Origin: Piscinibacter gummiphilus
Lineage (GTDB): Bacteria > Pseudomonadota > Gammaproteobacteria > Burkholderiales > Burkholderiaceae_C
Reading direction: 5' to 3'
NCBI RefSeq assembly: GCF_032681285.1
Contig: NZ_CP136336.1
Coordinates: forward strand, 1,661,001 to 1,725,000
Length of the DNA stretch: 64,000 nt
The notes under the pieces were generated by a model, which saw nothing but the letters and a program-made list of their open reading frames with translations, was not told the origin of the DNA and ran no database searches. The translations under genes and the position numbers were made by a program. This document shows, one piece after another, positions 51,971-62,608 of this stretch. Every line of letters starts with the position of its first letter. The stretch's first letter is position 1.

Positions 51971-52270
51971 ATGAGCGCCATCTCCTCCATCGCGATCTCC
52001 GGCATGAACGCCGCGACCACCCAGCTGGGTGTTGCGGCGCACAACGTTGCCAACGCGGTCACGCCGGCGTTCCGCCGCCAGCAGGTGCTGCAGCAGTCGC
52101 AGGCCAATGGCGGTGTCTCCACGCAGATCACCCGGGCCAGCGAGCCCGGCAGCAACCTCGCTGCCGATCTGGTGCAGCAGAAGGTCGCGCTGTACAGCTT
52201 CAAGGCCAACCTGCGCACGGTGCAGGTCGAGCACGAGATGCTCGGGTCGCTGATCGACCTCAAGGCCTGA
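51971..52270 (+). CDS. Orphan flagellar basal-body-rod-like protein
   Basis: A 99-residue protein with both end motifs of flagellar axial proteins. The N-terminal ISSIAISGMNAATTQLGVAAHNVANAVTPAFRRQ matches the rod/hook N-terminal consensus (the usual N-x-x-T is A-V-T). The C-terminal ADLVQQKVALYSFKANLRTVQV plus MLGSLIDLKA matches the FlgC/FlgE-type C-terminus. It is shorter than FlgB or FlgC, and no flagellar genes are nearby. It may be a secreted axial-like protein or a relic. It lies 50 bases after the VOC gene. Confidence 0.8.
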   Translation: MSAISSIAISGMNAATTQLGVAAHNVANAVTPAFRRQQVLQQSQANGGVSTQITRASEPGSNLAADLVQQKVALYSFKANLRTVQVEHEMLGSLIDLKA

Positions 52271-52383
52271 CCGACGCCTGATCTACCCGCTGAAGTGAGG
52301 GGCCCCCGGCGGGCCTCGCGTACCATGCGCGGCGCCGCAACGGCCCGTTGCGGCTCAACCCTCATCTGCTGCCGCACACCACC

Positions 52384-53301
<918 letters not shown>

Positions 53302-53314
53302 ACCGAGCCCGGCC

Positions 53315-55660
53315 TCAGGGCCGGTTCAGCTTGGCCTCGGGCGGCTCGAGGTCGATGAGGTCACCGTTGCGCGCGCGACTCGGCGTGCCGCCGGTCGGCA
53401 GGGCAGGCAGCACCGAGGTTTCATCGAAGCCGATGCTCTGGCGCTGGCCGCCGTCGGCCCATTCGCTGTACACCCACTCGCCGTCGTGCTGCACCAGGCC
53501 CTCTGGGGCGGCGGGCTCCTGCACCGGCACGCCCTGCAGCGCCTGGCGCATGAAGTTGATCCACACCGGCAAGGCCAGGCCACCACCCGACTCGCGTGAG
53601 CCCAGGCTGCGCGGCGTGTCGTGGCCCATCCACACCACCGTGACCACCGTGGGCTGGTAGCCGGCGAACCAGGCGTCGACCGCTTCATTGGTGGTGCCGG
53701 TCTTGCCGTAGAGGTCGGTGCGCTGCAGCTGCGCCTGCGCGCGCGCGGCCGTGCCGCTGCGCGTGACCTCCTGCAGCAAGCTGCCGGTGAGCCAGGCGTT
53801 GCGCGCGGGGATGGCGCGCTTGTCTTCGTCGAGCGGGGCGGGCGGAGCTTCGAAGAGTGTCTTGCCCTGCGCGTCGGCGATCTTTTCGATCACCACTGGC
53901 TGCACCGGAAAGCCGCCATTGGCGAGCACCGAGTAGGCACCCGCGAGTTGCAGCGGCGTGGTCGCGCCCGAGCCGAGCGCGAGCGTGAGGTCGGACGGAT
54001 GCTTGCTGGCCTCGAAGCCGAAGCGGCTGGCCCAGGTGCGTGCCACGTCGGGCCCGAGCAACTGCACCAGGCGGATGGTGACGAGGTTCTTCGAACGGGC
54101 GAGCGCTTCGCGCAGCGTGATCGGGCCGTCGTACTGGTCGTCCGAATTCTTCGGGTCCCAGGCGGGGGCGGTGCTGTTGGGATCGGCAGGCAGCGGGGCG
54201 TCGTTGACCTGCGTGCTGGGCATCACGCCGTGCTCCAGCGCGGCGGAATACAGGAAGGGCTTGAAGCTCGAGCCCGGTTGACGCCACGCCTGAGTGGCGT
54301 GGTTGAACTGTGCGCGGCCGAAGTCGAAGCCGCCGACCAGGGCCCGCACATGGCCCGTCTGCGGCGCCATCGCCACCAGCGCGCCTTGCACCTCCGGCCA
54401 CTGCGCGATCGACCAGCGCTTGCCCACCTGCATCACGCGGATCACCGAGCCGCGGCGGATGCGCAGGTCGTCGTTCGCGCGTGGCGAGAGCGCCGGCTGC
54501 GCCATGCGCAGGCCTTCACCCTGAAGGCGCACCACCTCGCCACTGGCGAGCGTGGCCACCACCAACCTCGGGCTGGCTTCGCTGACCAGCGCCACGCGCA
54601 GGTCGTCGTCGTCGCGGTGGTCCGACAGCGCTTCGGCCACCGCCGGGTCGTCGGCGGCCACGCCGTCGGGCAGGTCCTCCTCGTCTTCCGGGCCTCGGTA
54701 GGGCTGGCGGCGGTCGTAGTCGAGCACGCCGCGGCGCAAGGCCTGCCAGGCGGCCTGCTGGTCGGCGGCGCGCAGCGTGGTGGTGACCTTCAGGCCCATC
54801 GTGTAGCTGGCTTCGCCGTACTGTGCATACACCGTCTGGCGCACCATCTCCGCCACGTATTCGGCGCGCACGGCGTAGTCTTCGCCGCCCTTGTGCACCT
54901 GCACCTTCTCGGCGAGGGCCTTGTCGTGCTGGGCCTGCGTGATGGCACCGGTCTCCAGCATGCGCGCGAGCACCTGCACCTGGCGCTTTCTCGCGCGCTC
55001 GAAGTTGGTTGCCGGGTTGGCATAGCGCGGGTTCTGCGGCACGCCGGCCAGCATGGCACTCTCGGCCACCGTGAGCTGCGTGAGCGGCTTGCCGAAGTAC
55101 GACTGCGACGCGGCCTCGAAACCGTAGGCCCGCTGGCCCATGTAGATCTGGTTGAGATACAGCTCGAGGATCTGATCTTTCGACAGGTGCTGCTCGATCT
55201 TCACCGCCAGCAGCGCCTCGCGCAGCTTGCGCGCATACGACTTCTTCTTCGACAGGTAGAAGGTGCGCGCCACCTGCTGCGTGATGGTCGAGCCGCCCTG
55301 GCTGCGCGAGGCGCGCCAGAGGTTCTTCACCGCCGCGCGCAGCGTGCCCTTCACGCTCACGCCACCGTGCTCGCGAAAACCCGCGTCTTCGATGGCGAGC
55401 ACGGCGTCCTGGACGAGCCTCGGGGTGTGGGCGATGGGCAGGTAGTAGCGCCGCTCGGTGCCGAACTCGCCGATCTCCACCCCGTCGTGCGTGAACACCC
55501 GCAGCGGCTGGCGCGGCTGGTAGTCGGTGAGCATGGTGAGCTCGGGCAACTGCTGGTACAGCACCGTGAGCGTGGCCGCCCCGACGAGCGCGCAGGCCGC
55601 GATGGCACCGCCCGCGACGAGGGCGATGCGCTTGAGAAGAGTCTTGCGGGCAGGGGACAT
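53315..55660 (-). CDS. mrcA: Penicillin-binding protein 1A, class A bifunctional
   Basis: A 781-residue bifunctional peptidoglycan synthase. An N-terminal transmembrane anchor (residues ~8-34) is followed by the GT51 glycosyltransferase. The catalytic Glu is in AIEDAGFREHGGVS and the second motif is RSQGGSTITQQVARTFYLSKK. The transpeptidase has SSFK (Ser464, Lys467), SKN and KTG at 653-655. A PBP1a-type insert separates the two halves. In the inner membrane it would polymerise glycan strands and cross-link them. It is the only gene on this strand here; the ABC transporter starts 55 bases away divergently. Confidence 0.96.
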   Translation of the reverse strand: MSPARKTLLKRIALVAGGAIAACALVGAATLTVLYQQLPELTMLTDYQPRQPLRVFTHDGVEIGEFGTERRYYLPIAHTPRLVQDAVLAIEDAGFREHGGVSVKGTLRAAVKNLWRASRSQGGSTITQQVARTFYLSKKKSYARKLREALLAVKIEQHLSKDQILELYLNQIYMGQRAYGFEAASQSYFGKPLTQLTVAESAMLAGVPQNPRYANPATNFERARKRQVQVLARMLETGAITQAQHDKALAEKVQVHKGGEDYAVRAEYVAEMVRQTVYAQYGEASYTMGLKVTTTLRAADQQAAWQALRRGVLDYDRRQPYRGPEDEEDLPDGVAADDPAVAEALSDHRDDDDLRVALVSEASPRLVVATLASGEVVRLQGEGLRMAQPALSPRANDDLRIRRGSVIRVMQVGKRWSIAQWPEVQGALVAMAPQTGHVRALVGGFDFGRAQFNHATQAWRQPGSSFKPFLYSAALEHGVMPSTQVNDAPLPADPNSTAPAWDPKNSDDQYDGPITLREALARSKNLVTIRLVQLLGPDVARTWASRFGFEASKHPSDLTLALGSGATTPLQLAGAYSVLANGGFPVQPVVIEKIADAQGKTLFEAPPAPLDEDKRAIPARNAWLTGSLLQEVTRSGTAARAQAQLQRTDLYGKTGTTNEAVDAWFAGYQPTVVTVVWMGHDTPRSLGSRESGGGLALPVWINFMRQALQGVPVQEPAAPEGLVQHDGEWVYSEWADGGQRQSIGFDETSVLPALPTGGTPSRARNGDLIDLEPPEAKLNRP

Positions 55661-55715
55661 GGTTGCGGGCCATTATCGGAAAGACACTTCCGCTAACCTT
55701 GCGCCCTTCCACCGA

Positions 55716-57605
<1,890 letters not shown>

Positions 57606-57620
57606 CGCGCCCCGCCGGTC

Positions 57621-58007
57621 TCAGCCGGCGAGCGTCAGCAGGCGCCGCGCGTCGTCGTCGCTCAGCGGTTTGACCACATAGCCCTGAACGCAAACGTGGG
57701 CCGTGCAGCGCAGCCGGTCGGACGACTCGGGCGAACTCGTCAGCATCACCACCGGCACCATGCGCTCGGGATGCGCCTGCTGGCCCTCGTAGGCGCGCAG
57801 GAAGGCGAAGCCGTCCATCTCGGGCATGTTGAGGTCGAGCAGCACCAGCGACACCGGCGGCTGCCGGGTGTCGGCCAGGCGCGCGAGGGCGGCCGCCGCG
57901 GTGTCGTAGCAGCTCACCTGGCGCGCGATGCCGCGGGCGCGCAGCACCACCTCGGTGTAGACGAGGTCGGCATCGTTGTCGTCGACCACCATCACGAGTT
58001 CGAGCAT
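57621..58007 (-). CDS. Single-domain response regulator
   Basis: A 128-residue receiver domain without an output domain. The acidic pair is in VMVVDDNDADLV, the phospho-acceptor is Asp58 in VLLDLNMPEMDGF, and the switch Lys is in VVKPLSDDDARR. An AAGGAG site precedes the ATG. It resembles the Rcp1/CheY-like regulators that serve phytochrome-type kinases. It begins 13 bases after the stop of the histidine kinase, so the two are very probably a cognate pair. The output must be protein-protein interaction with another partner. Confidence 0.93.
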   Translation of the reverse strand: MLELVMVVDDNDADLVYTEVVLRARGIARQVSCYDTAAAALARLADTRQPPVSLVLLDLNMPEMDGFAFLRAYEGQQAHPERMVPVVMLTSSPESSDRLRCTAHVCVQGYVVKPLSDDDARRLLTLAG

Positions 58008-58020
58008 TCGCGCGCTCCTT

Positions 58021-60882
58021 TCAGCGGGCCGGCAGGATGACCGTGACCTGCGTGCCTTCGCCGGGCGAGGACACGATCTCGATGCTGCCATCGAGCACCA
58101 TCGCGATCCGCTTGCAGGTGGCGAGGCCAAGCCCCGTGCCTTCATACACCTGCCGGCGGTGCAGGCGGCGGAAAGGCTCGAAGAGCGTTGGGATGTCGTC
58201 GGCGGCGATGCCGATGCCCCGGTCGGCCACGGTCACGAGCACCCGCTCGACCTCGCGCCGGGCGCTCACGTGCACTTTCGGCGGCACGCCGGGCGGGGTG
58301 AACTTGAGCGCGTTGGACACCAGGTTCTGGAACAGCAGCACGAGCAGACTGCGCCGCCCTTTCACGAGCGGCATGGGCTCGCAGACCACTTCGCCGCCGC
58401 TGGTGGTGATCTGCGCGTGCAGCAGGCTCCGCACCTCTTCCAGCACCTCGTCGAGCTGGTGCGTGTCGTCGGGTTCGATCGCCTCGGCTTCCAGGCGCAC
58501 GAAGCGCAGCAGGTCGTCGAGCATGGTGCGCAGGCGGTCGGCGCCGCGGCGCACGAAGCCGAAATACTGGTCGGCCGGGGGTGCCAGCGGGCTCGTCTCC
58601 TCGATCAGGCGCACGAACTGCGCGATGCTGTTGAGCGGCTCGCGCATGTCGTGCGAGGTCACCCGCACGAACTGCTCGAGCGATTCGTTGCTGCGCTGCA
58701 GCTGCTCCACCGTGTGGGCCAGCTCGTCGCGCGAGTGCACGAGTTCGTCCACGTCGTGCGCGGTGAACACCACCGCGTCGATCAGGCCCTGCTCGTTGTA
58801 GACCGGGTGGTAGCTGGCATCGAAGACGCGCGTGGCCCGCCCCGGCAGTGCGTGGGCGGTGCGCACCTTGACCGGCTGGCCGTCGAGCGCGTGGTGCAGC
58901 TTGGGGCGGATCACGTCGTGGAAGAAGCTGTCGCCGTAGAGGGCCGACACCGTGCGGCCGGTGGCACCGCCCGGCGGCAACTGCCAGGCCTCTTCGAAGG
59001 CGCGGTTGGCCAGCAGGATGCGGCCGGCCTCGTCGAGCACCACCATGATGTCGTCGCTGATGGAGGTCATGGCCGCGAGGTTGCGCGCCTGGCGCTCCAC
59101 GGTGCCCTCCATCTTCACGCGGGCGGTGAAGTCCTGCGAGAGCGAATAGAAGCCGGCCACGCTGCCGTCTTCGCGCCGCTTGGGCACGAGCACCGTCTCG
59201 ACGTGGCGCACGTTGCCTCGCAGCGACGGGATGTGCTCGATGATGCGCACCGTCTCGCCGCGACGCACCGCGGCATACGACACCTGGCGGCGTGCATAGC
59301 GCTCGGGGCTCAGCACCTCGCGGATGCGCCGGCCGACGATTTGCTCGGCCGGCTGGCCGAACCAGCGCGCGAGTTCAGCGTTGACGAACTGCATGCGCTC
59401 GTCTTCGTCGACGTAGGTGATGCCGGCCGGCACGTTGTCGGCGATCTCGCGCACGCGCTGCTCGCTCTGGCGTGCCTGCTCGAGCGCCTTGCGGGTCTCG
59501 GCTTCGAGGCGGCGGCGCTCGGTGATGTCGCGCGAGGCGCAGAAGATCAGCTCTTCGCCATTGACGAGCGTGGTGGTGGTGCTCACCTCGACGTCGATCT
59601 CGGACCCGTCGGCGCGCCGGTGGCGGGTCTTGAAGCGCTGGTCGCCCTGCGTCGTGCTGCACCACTGCACGGCCACTTCGGGCGCGGCCGTTTCCCAGCC
59701 GGTCACGTCCATGCCCACCATCTGCTCGCGCTCGTAGCCCAGCATGGCGGCGAAGGCGTCGCTGAATTCGAGCAGGCGGCCCTTGCGGTCGACCACGTGG
59801 ATGCCGTCGCTCGCGGTGCGCATGAAGGCCTTGTAGCGGTCGGCCTCGCGCAGGCGCTGCTCGCCGAGGCGCACCTCGCCGCGCCAGGCGTGCACCAGCA
59901 GCCACGACGAGATCGACACCGCCAGCAGCGTGACGCCCGCGAGGCCGAGCGTCGTCCACAGCAGCTTGCGCCACTCGCGCGTCATCTCGTCGACCGACAG
60001 GCCCGCCACCAGCACGAAGGGGTAGGGGCCGACTGCCGCGTAGGTGTTGCGGCGCTCGATGCCGTCGACGCCGCTCGGCGCCATGTAGTTGCCCCCCTGC
60101 GGCTGTCTCGCCACCATGTCGCGCAGTTGCGCCGAGGCCACCCGGCTCGCGGCCTCGTCGAGTGGCACCGCGGGGTTGCGCGCCACGAGCTGCAGGCCGG
60201 CCGTGCGCAGGCTCAGCTCGCTCTGCCGGCCGAGCTGCACGCTCGTGAGCAAGTCCTGGAAGCGCTCGGTGGCCACGGTGGCGTAGACGATGCCCGCAAA
60301 GCGGCCGTCGGACTGGTCGATGCGCCGGGCGAACACCACCACCCAGTTGCCGCTCAGGCGGCTCGTCAACGGCTCCGAGACGATCAGGTTCCAGTGGTCC
60401 GCCTGGGCCTTGCGGAAGTATTCCCGGTCGCCCACGTACACGCGCTGGGACGGCGCGTCGCCGTCGCCGAAGCGCACGTTGCCGTGTTCATCGGTCACCC
60501 GCAAGGCCTCGATGTGCGGCAGCAGGCTGCGGCTGCCTTGCATCAGCTTTCGCAGCTCGGCCGGGGTGCCGCTGCCGGTGGGCTCGCTGTCGAGACTGAG
60601 GATGGCTGCACGCAGCAGCAGATCGATCTGGTCGATCTCGCTTTCGAACGACCGGCGCAGCGTCTGCGTGATGTTGGACGCCGTGGCGCTGGTGCGGTCG
60701 AGCTGCGCCTGGCGGTTGTTGACGAGTGACGTGGCCGTGAGCGTGGAGATCAGCACCACGGCGAGGACATTGGCGCCAATGAAGCCGCGCACCAGCCACA
60801 GGGGTGCCGGGGAGCCAGGGGCCGACGTTCCGGGTGACAGTGCGCCCAGGGACAGTCGGCTCCAGAGGGGCGCCGGTTTCAT
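58021..60882 (-). CDS. Membrane sensor histidine kinase with Cache and PAS domains
   Basis: A 953-residue kinase. A first transmembrane helix (~33-54) and a second (~308-334) enclose a ~250-residue periplasmic dCache-like sensor (YVGDREYFRKAQADHWNLIVSEPL). Three PAS domains follow, in about 350-700. The phospho-acceptor segment is VRVTSHDMREPLNSIAQFVR with His744. It has the HDMREPL wording seen in phytochrome-type kinases. The HATPase shows NLVSNALKFTPPG, DRGIGI and GTGLGLATCKRIA. The Cache domain likely senses small organic ligands. It has no internal receiver; the adjacent response regulator supplies it. Confidence 0.94.
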   Translation of the reverse strand: MKPAPLWSRLSLGALSPGTSAPGSPAPLWLVRGFIGANVLAVVLISTLTATSLVNNRQAQLDRTSATASNITQTLRRSFESEIDQIDLLLRAAILSLDSEPTGSGTPAELRKLMQGSRSLLPHIEALRVTDEHGNVRFGDGDAPSQRVYVGDREYFRKAQADHWNLIVSEPLTSRLSGNWVVVFARRIDQSDGRFAGIVYATVATERFQDLLTSVQLGRQSELSLRTAGLQLVARNPAVPLDEAASRVASAQLRDMVARQPQGGNYMAPSGVDGIERRNTYAAVGPYPFVLVAGLSVDEMTREWRKLLWTTLGLAGVTLLAVSISSWLLVHAWRGEVRLGEQRLREADRYKAFMRTASDGIHVVDRKGRLLEFSDAFAAMLGYEREQMVGMDVTGWETAAPEVAVQWCSTTQGDQRFKTRHRRADGSEIDVEVSTTTTLVNGEELIFCASRDITERRRLEAETRKALEQARQSEQRVREIADNVPAGITYVDEDERMQFVNAELARWFGQPAEQIVGRRIREVLSPERYARRQVSYAAVRRGETVRIIEHIPSLRGNVRHVETVLVPKRREDGSVAGFYSLSQDFTARVKMEGTVERQARNLAAMTSISDDIMVVLDEAGRILLANRAFEEAWQLPPGGATGRTVSALYGDSFFHDVIRPKLHHALDGQPVKVRTAHALPGRATRVFDASYHPVYNEQGLIDAVVFTAHDVDELVHSRDELAHTVEQLQRSNESLEQFVRVTSHDMREPLNSIAQFVRLIEETSPLAPPADQYFGFVRRGADRLRTMLDDLLRFVRLEAEAIEPDDTHQLDEVLEEVRSLLHAQITTSGGEVVCEPMPLVKGRRSLLVLLFQNLVSNALKFTPPGVPPKVHVSARREVERVLVTVADRGIGIAADDIPTLFEPFRRLHRRQVYEGTGLGLATCKRIAMVLDGSIEIVSSPGEGTQVTVILPAR

Positions 60883-61021
60883 TGCTCTTGATGGGTATGC
60901 GCGCCGGGCAGCGCTGCCTCAGGAGTGTGCAACTCCGCGCGCATCGCCGGCAAGGATCTACCCCCTTGCGGCCACGCCCCTCCCGGGATTAGTGCCGACA
61001 ATATTTGACGTTAGCTTCTGC

Positions 61022-61558
61022 TCAAAACAGACCCGGCTGGGAGCCGATTTCCGCACGCTCGATCAACAAAATCCGCAGCTTGGTCGAGACGCCTCCTCCT
61101 GCGGAGAAACCGCCCGACGCGCCCCGGGCCGCGAGCACCCGGTGGCACGGCATGATCACCGCATGCGGGTTCGCGCCCAGGGCCTGGCCCACGGCGCGCG
61201 AGAGCGACACGTCGCCCAGCTCGGTGGCGATGTCGCCGTAGGTGCGCGTCTGGCCCGCCAGGATCTCGCGGGTGATGGCGTAGACGCGGCGGTTGAAGTC
61301 GGGGATGCCCGTCTGGTCGAGCAGCACGTCGCGCAGGTCGACGCTCTGGCCCTCGAGCAGCGCCTGCACCCGCTCGATCACGTCTTGCACCCCGGCCGGC
61401 GGCGTGGCTTGCGGCAGCGGCCCACCGCGGCGGGCCATGCGGCGCAAGGTGGCCTCGTCGTCGGGCTCGGGCAGCTGGAAGGCAAGGATGCCCAGCGGCC
61501 CCCAGGCGATGCCGCAGCGGCCGATGGCGGTGTCGAAGACGGTGCAGGCGGTGTCCAT
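61022..61558 (-). CDS. ogt: Methylated-DNA-protein-cysteine methyltransferase
   Basis: A 178-residue O6-alkylguanine-DNA alkyltransferase, a suicidal repair protein. The active site is MPCHRV with Cys138; most family members read IPCHRV. The helix-turn-helix region is VYAITREILAGQTRTYGDIATELGD, and GQALGANPHAVIMPCHRVLA carries the Asn hinge. The N-terminal domain is present but short, like Ogt rather than Ada-C. An ~140-base upstream interval separates it from the kinase. It is divergent from dusC, with 52 bases between starts. Confidence 0.93.
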   Translation of the reverse strand: MDTACTVFDTAIGRCGIAWGPLGILAFQLPEPDDEATLRRMARRGGPLPQATPPAGVQDVIERVQALLEGQSVDLRDVLLDQTGIPDFNRRVYAITREILAGQTRTYGDIATELGDVSLSRAVGQALGANPHAVIMPCHRVLAARGASGGFSAGGGVSTKLRILLIERAEIGSQPGLF

Positions 61559-61610
61559 CAGGTGACTGTGCCAGCTTCGTAAACTCCGGCCTCATGACGA
61601 TCCTGCTGAC

Positions 61611-62585
61611 ATGACGATGCTGCTGCTGGCCCCGATGGAGGGGCTGCTCGACCACACCCTGCGCGACATCCTCACGCGGGTGGGCGGCATCGACCGCTGC
61701 GTGTCGGAGTTCATCCGCGTGACGGGCACGCTGCTGCCCGAGAAGGCCTTCTACCGCGTGGTGCCCGAGCTGCGCCATGGCGGGCGCACGCATGCCGGCG
61801 TGCCCGTGCGCGCGCAGCTCATGGGCTCCGACCCGGTGTGCCTGGCGGAGAACGCAGCGCGCCTGGCCTCGCTCGGCCCGGCCGGCATCGACATCAACTT
61901 CGGCTGCCCCGCCAAGGTGGTTAACCGCCACGGCGGCGGTGCCGCGCTGCTGCAAGACCCGTCGCAGCTCACCGGCATCATGGCCGCGGTGCGCCGCGCG
62001 GTGCCGGCGCAGGTGCCGGTGTCGGCCAAGATGCGGCTCGGCTTCCACGACGCCTCGCGGGCCCTGGAATGCGCGCTCGCGCTGCAGGACGGCGGTGCCG
62101 AAGAGCTGGTGGTGCACGCCCGCACCCGTGCCGACGGCTACCGCCCTCCCGCCCACTGGGACCGCATCCCCGAGATCCGCGAGGCGCTGCACATCCCCGT
62201 GGTGGCCAACGGCGAGATCTGGACGGCGGCCGATGCGCAGCGCTGCCGCGAGGTGTCGGGCTGCGAGCACCTGATGCTCGGGCGCGGCATGGTGAGCGAC
62301 CCGGGGCTCGCCTGGGCCATCGCATCACCGGGGCGCAGGCCCGTCGGCTGGGCCGACCTGCAGCCGCTGCTGAAGGCGTTCTGGGACCTCGTCTGTGCCC
62401 ATGTGGTGCCGCGCCACCAGGCCGGTCGCCTGAAGCAGTGGCTCAACTACCTGCGGCGGCGTTTCCCCGAGGCGGAGGCCGCGTACATGGAGCTGCGCGT
62501 GGTCAACGACCCGCGCCGCATCAACGCCTGGCTGCAGGCGAGGGCGCCCGTTGCGGCGCCGGCCCGTGAAGCCGCGTTGGGATAG
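61611..62585 (+). CDS. dusC: tRNA-dihydrouridine synthase, DusC type
   Basis: A 324-residue FMN enzyme that reduces uridine to dihydrouridine in tRNA, position 16 for DusC. It opens with LLLAPMEGLLDHTLRDILTR. The catalytic Cys99 is in INFGCPAKVVNRHGGGAALL. HARTRADGYRPPAHWD and ANGEIW are also present, as are the DusC-type C-terminal helices (RLKQWLNYLRRRFPEAE). The subfamily assignment rests on the N-terminus and length. Confidence 0.94.
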   Translation: MTMLLLAPMEGLLDHTLRDILTRVGGIDRCVSEFIRVTGTLLPEKAFYRVVPELRHGGRTHAGVPVRAQLMGSDPVCLAENAARLASLGPAGIDINFGCPAKVVNRHGGGAALLQDPSQLTGIMAAVRRAVPAQVPVSAKMRLGFHDASRALECALALQDGGAEELVVHARTRADGYRPPAHWDRIPEIREALHIPVVANGEIWTAADAQRCREVSGCEHLMLGRGMVSDPGLAWAIASPGRRPVGWADLQPLLKAFWDLVCAHVVPRHQAGRLKQWLNYLRRRFPEAEAAYMELRVVNDPRRINAWLQARAPVAAPAREAALG

Positions 62586-62608
62586 TCCACAAAAAGGGAG
62601 GGATCACG

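Noticed and set aside
57976..60729. Plus-strand open frame of 917 codons
   Set aside because: Antisense to the Cache/PAS kinase. The composition (Arg, His, Val, Ala) is that of a shadow frame.
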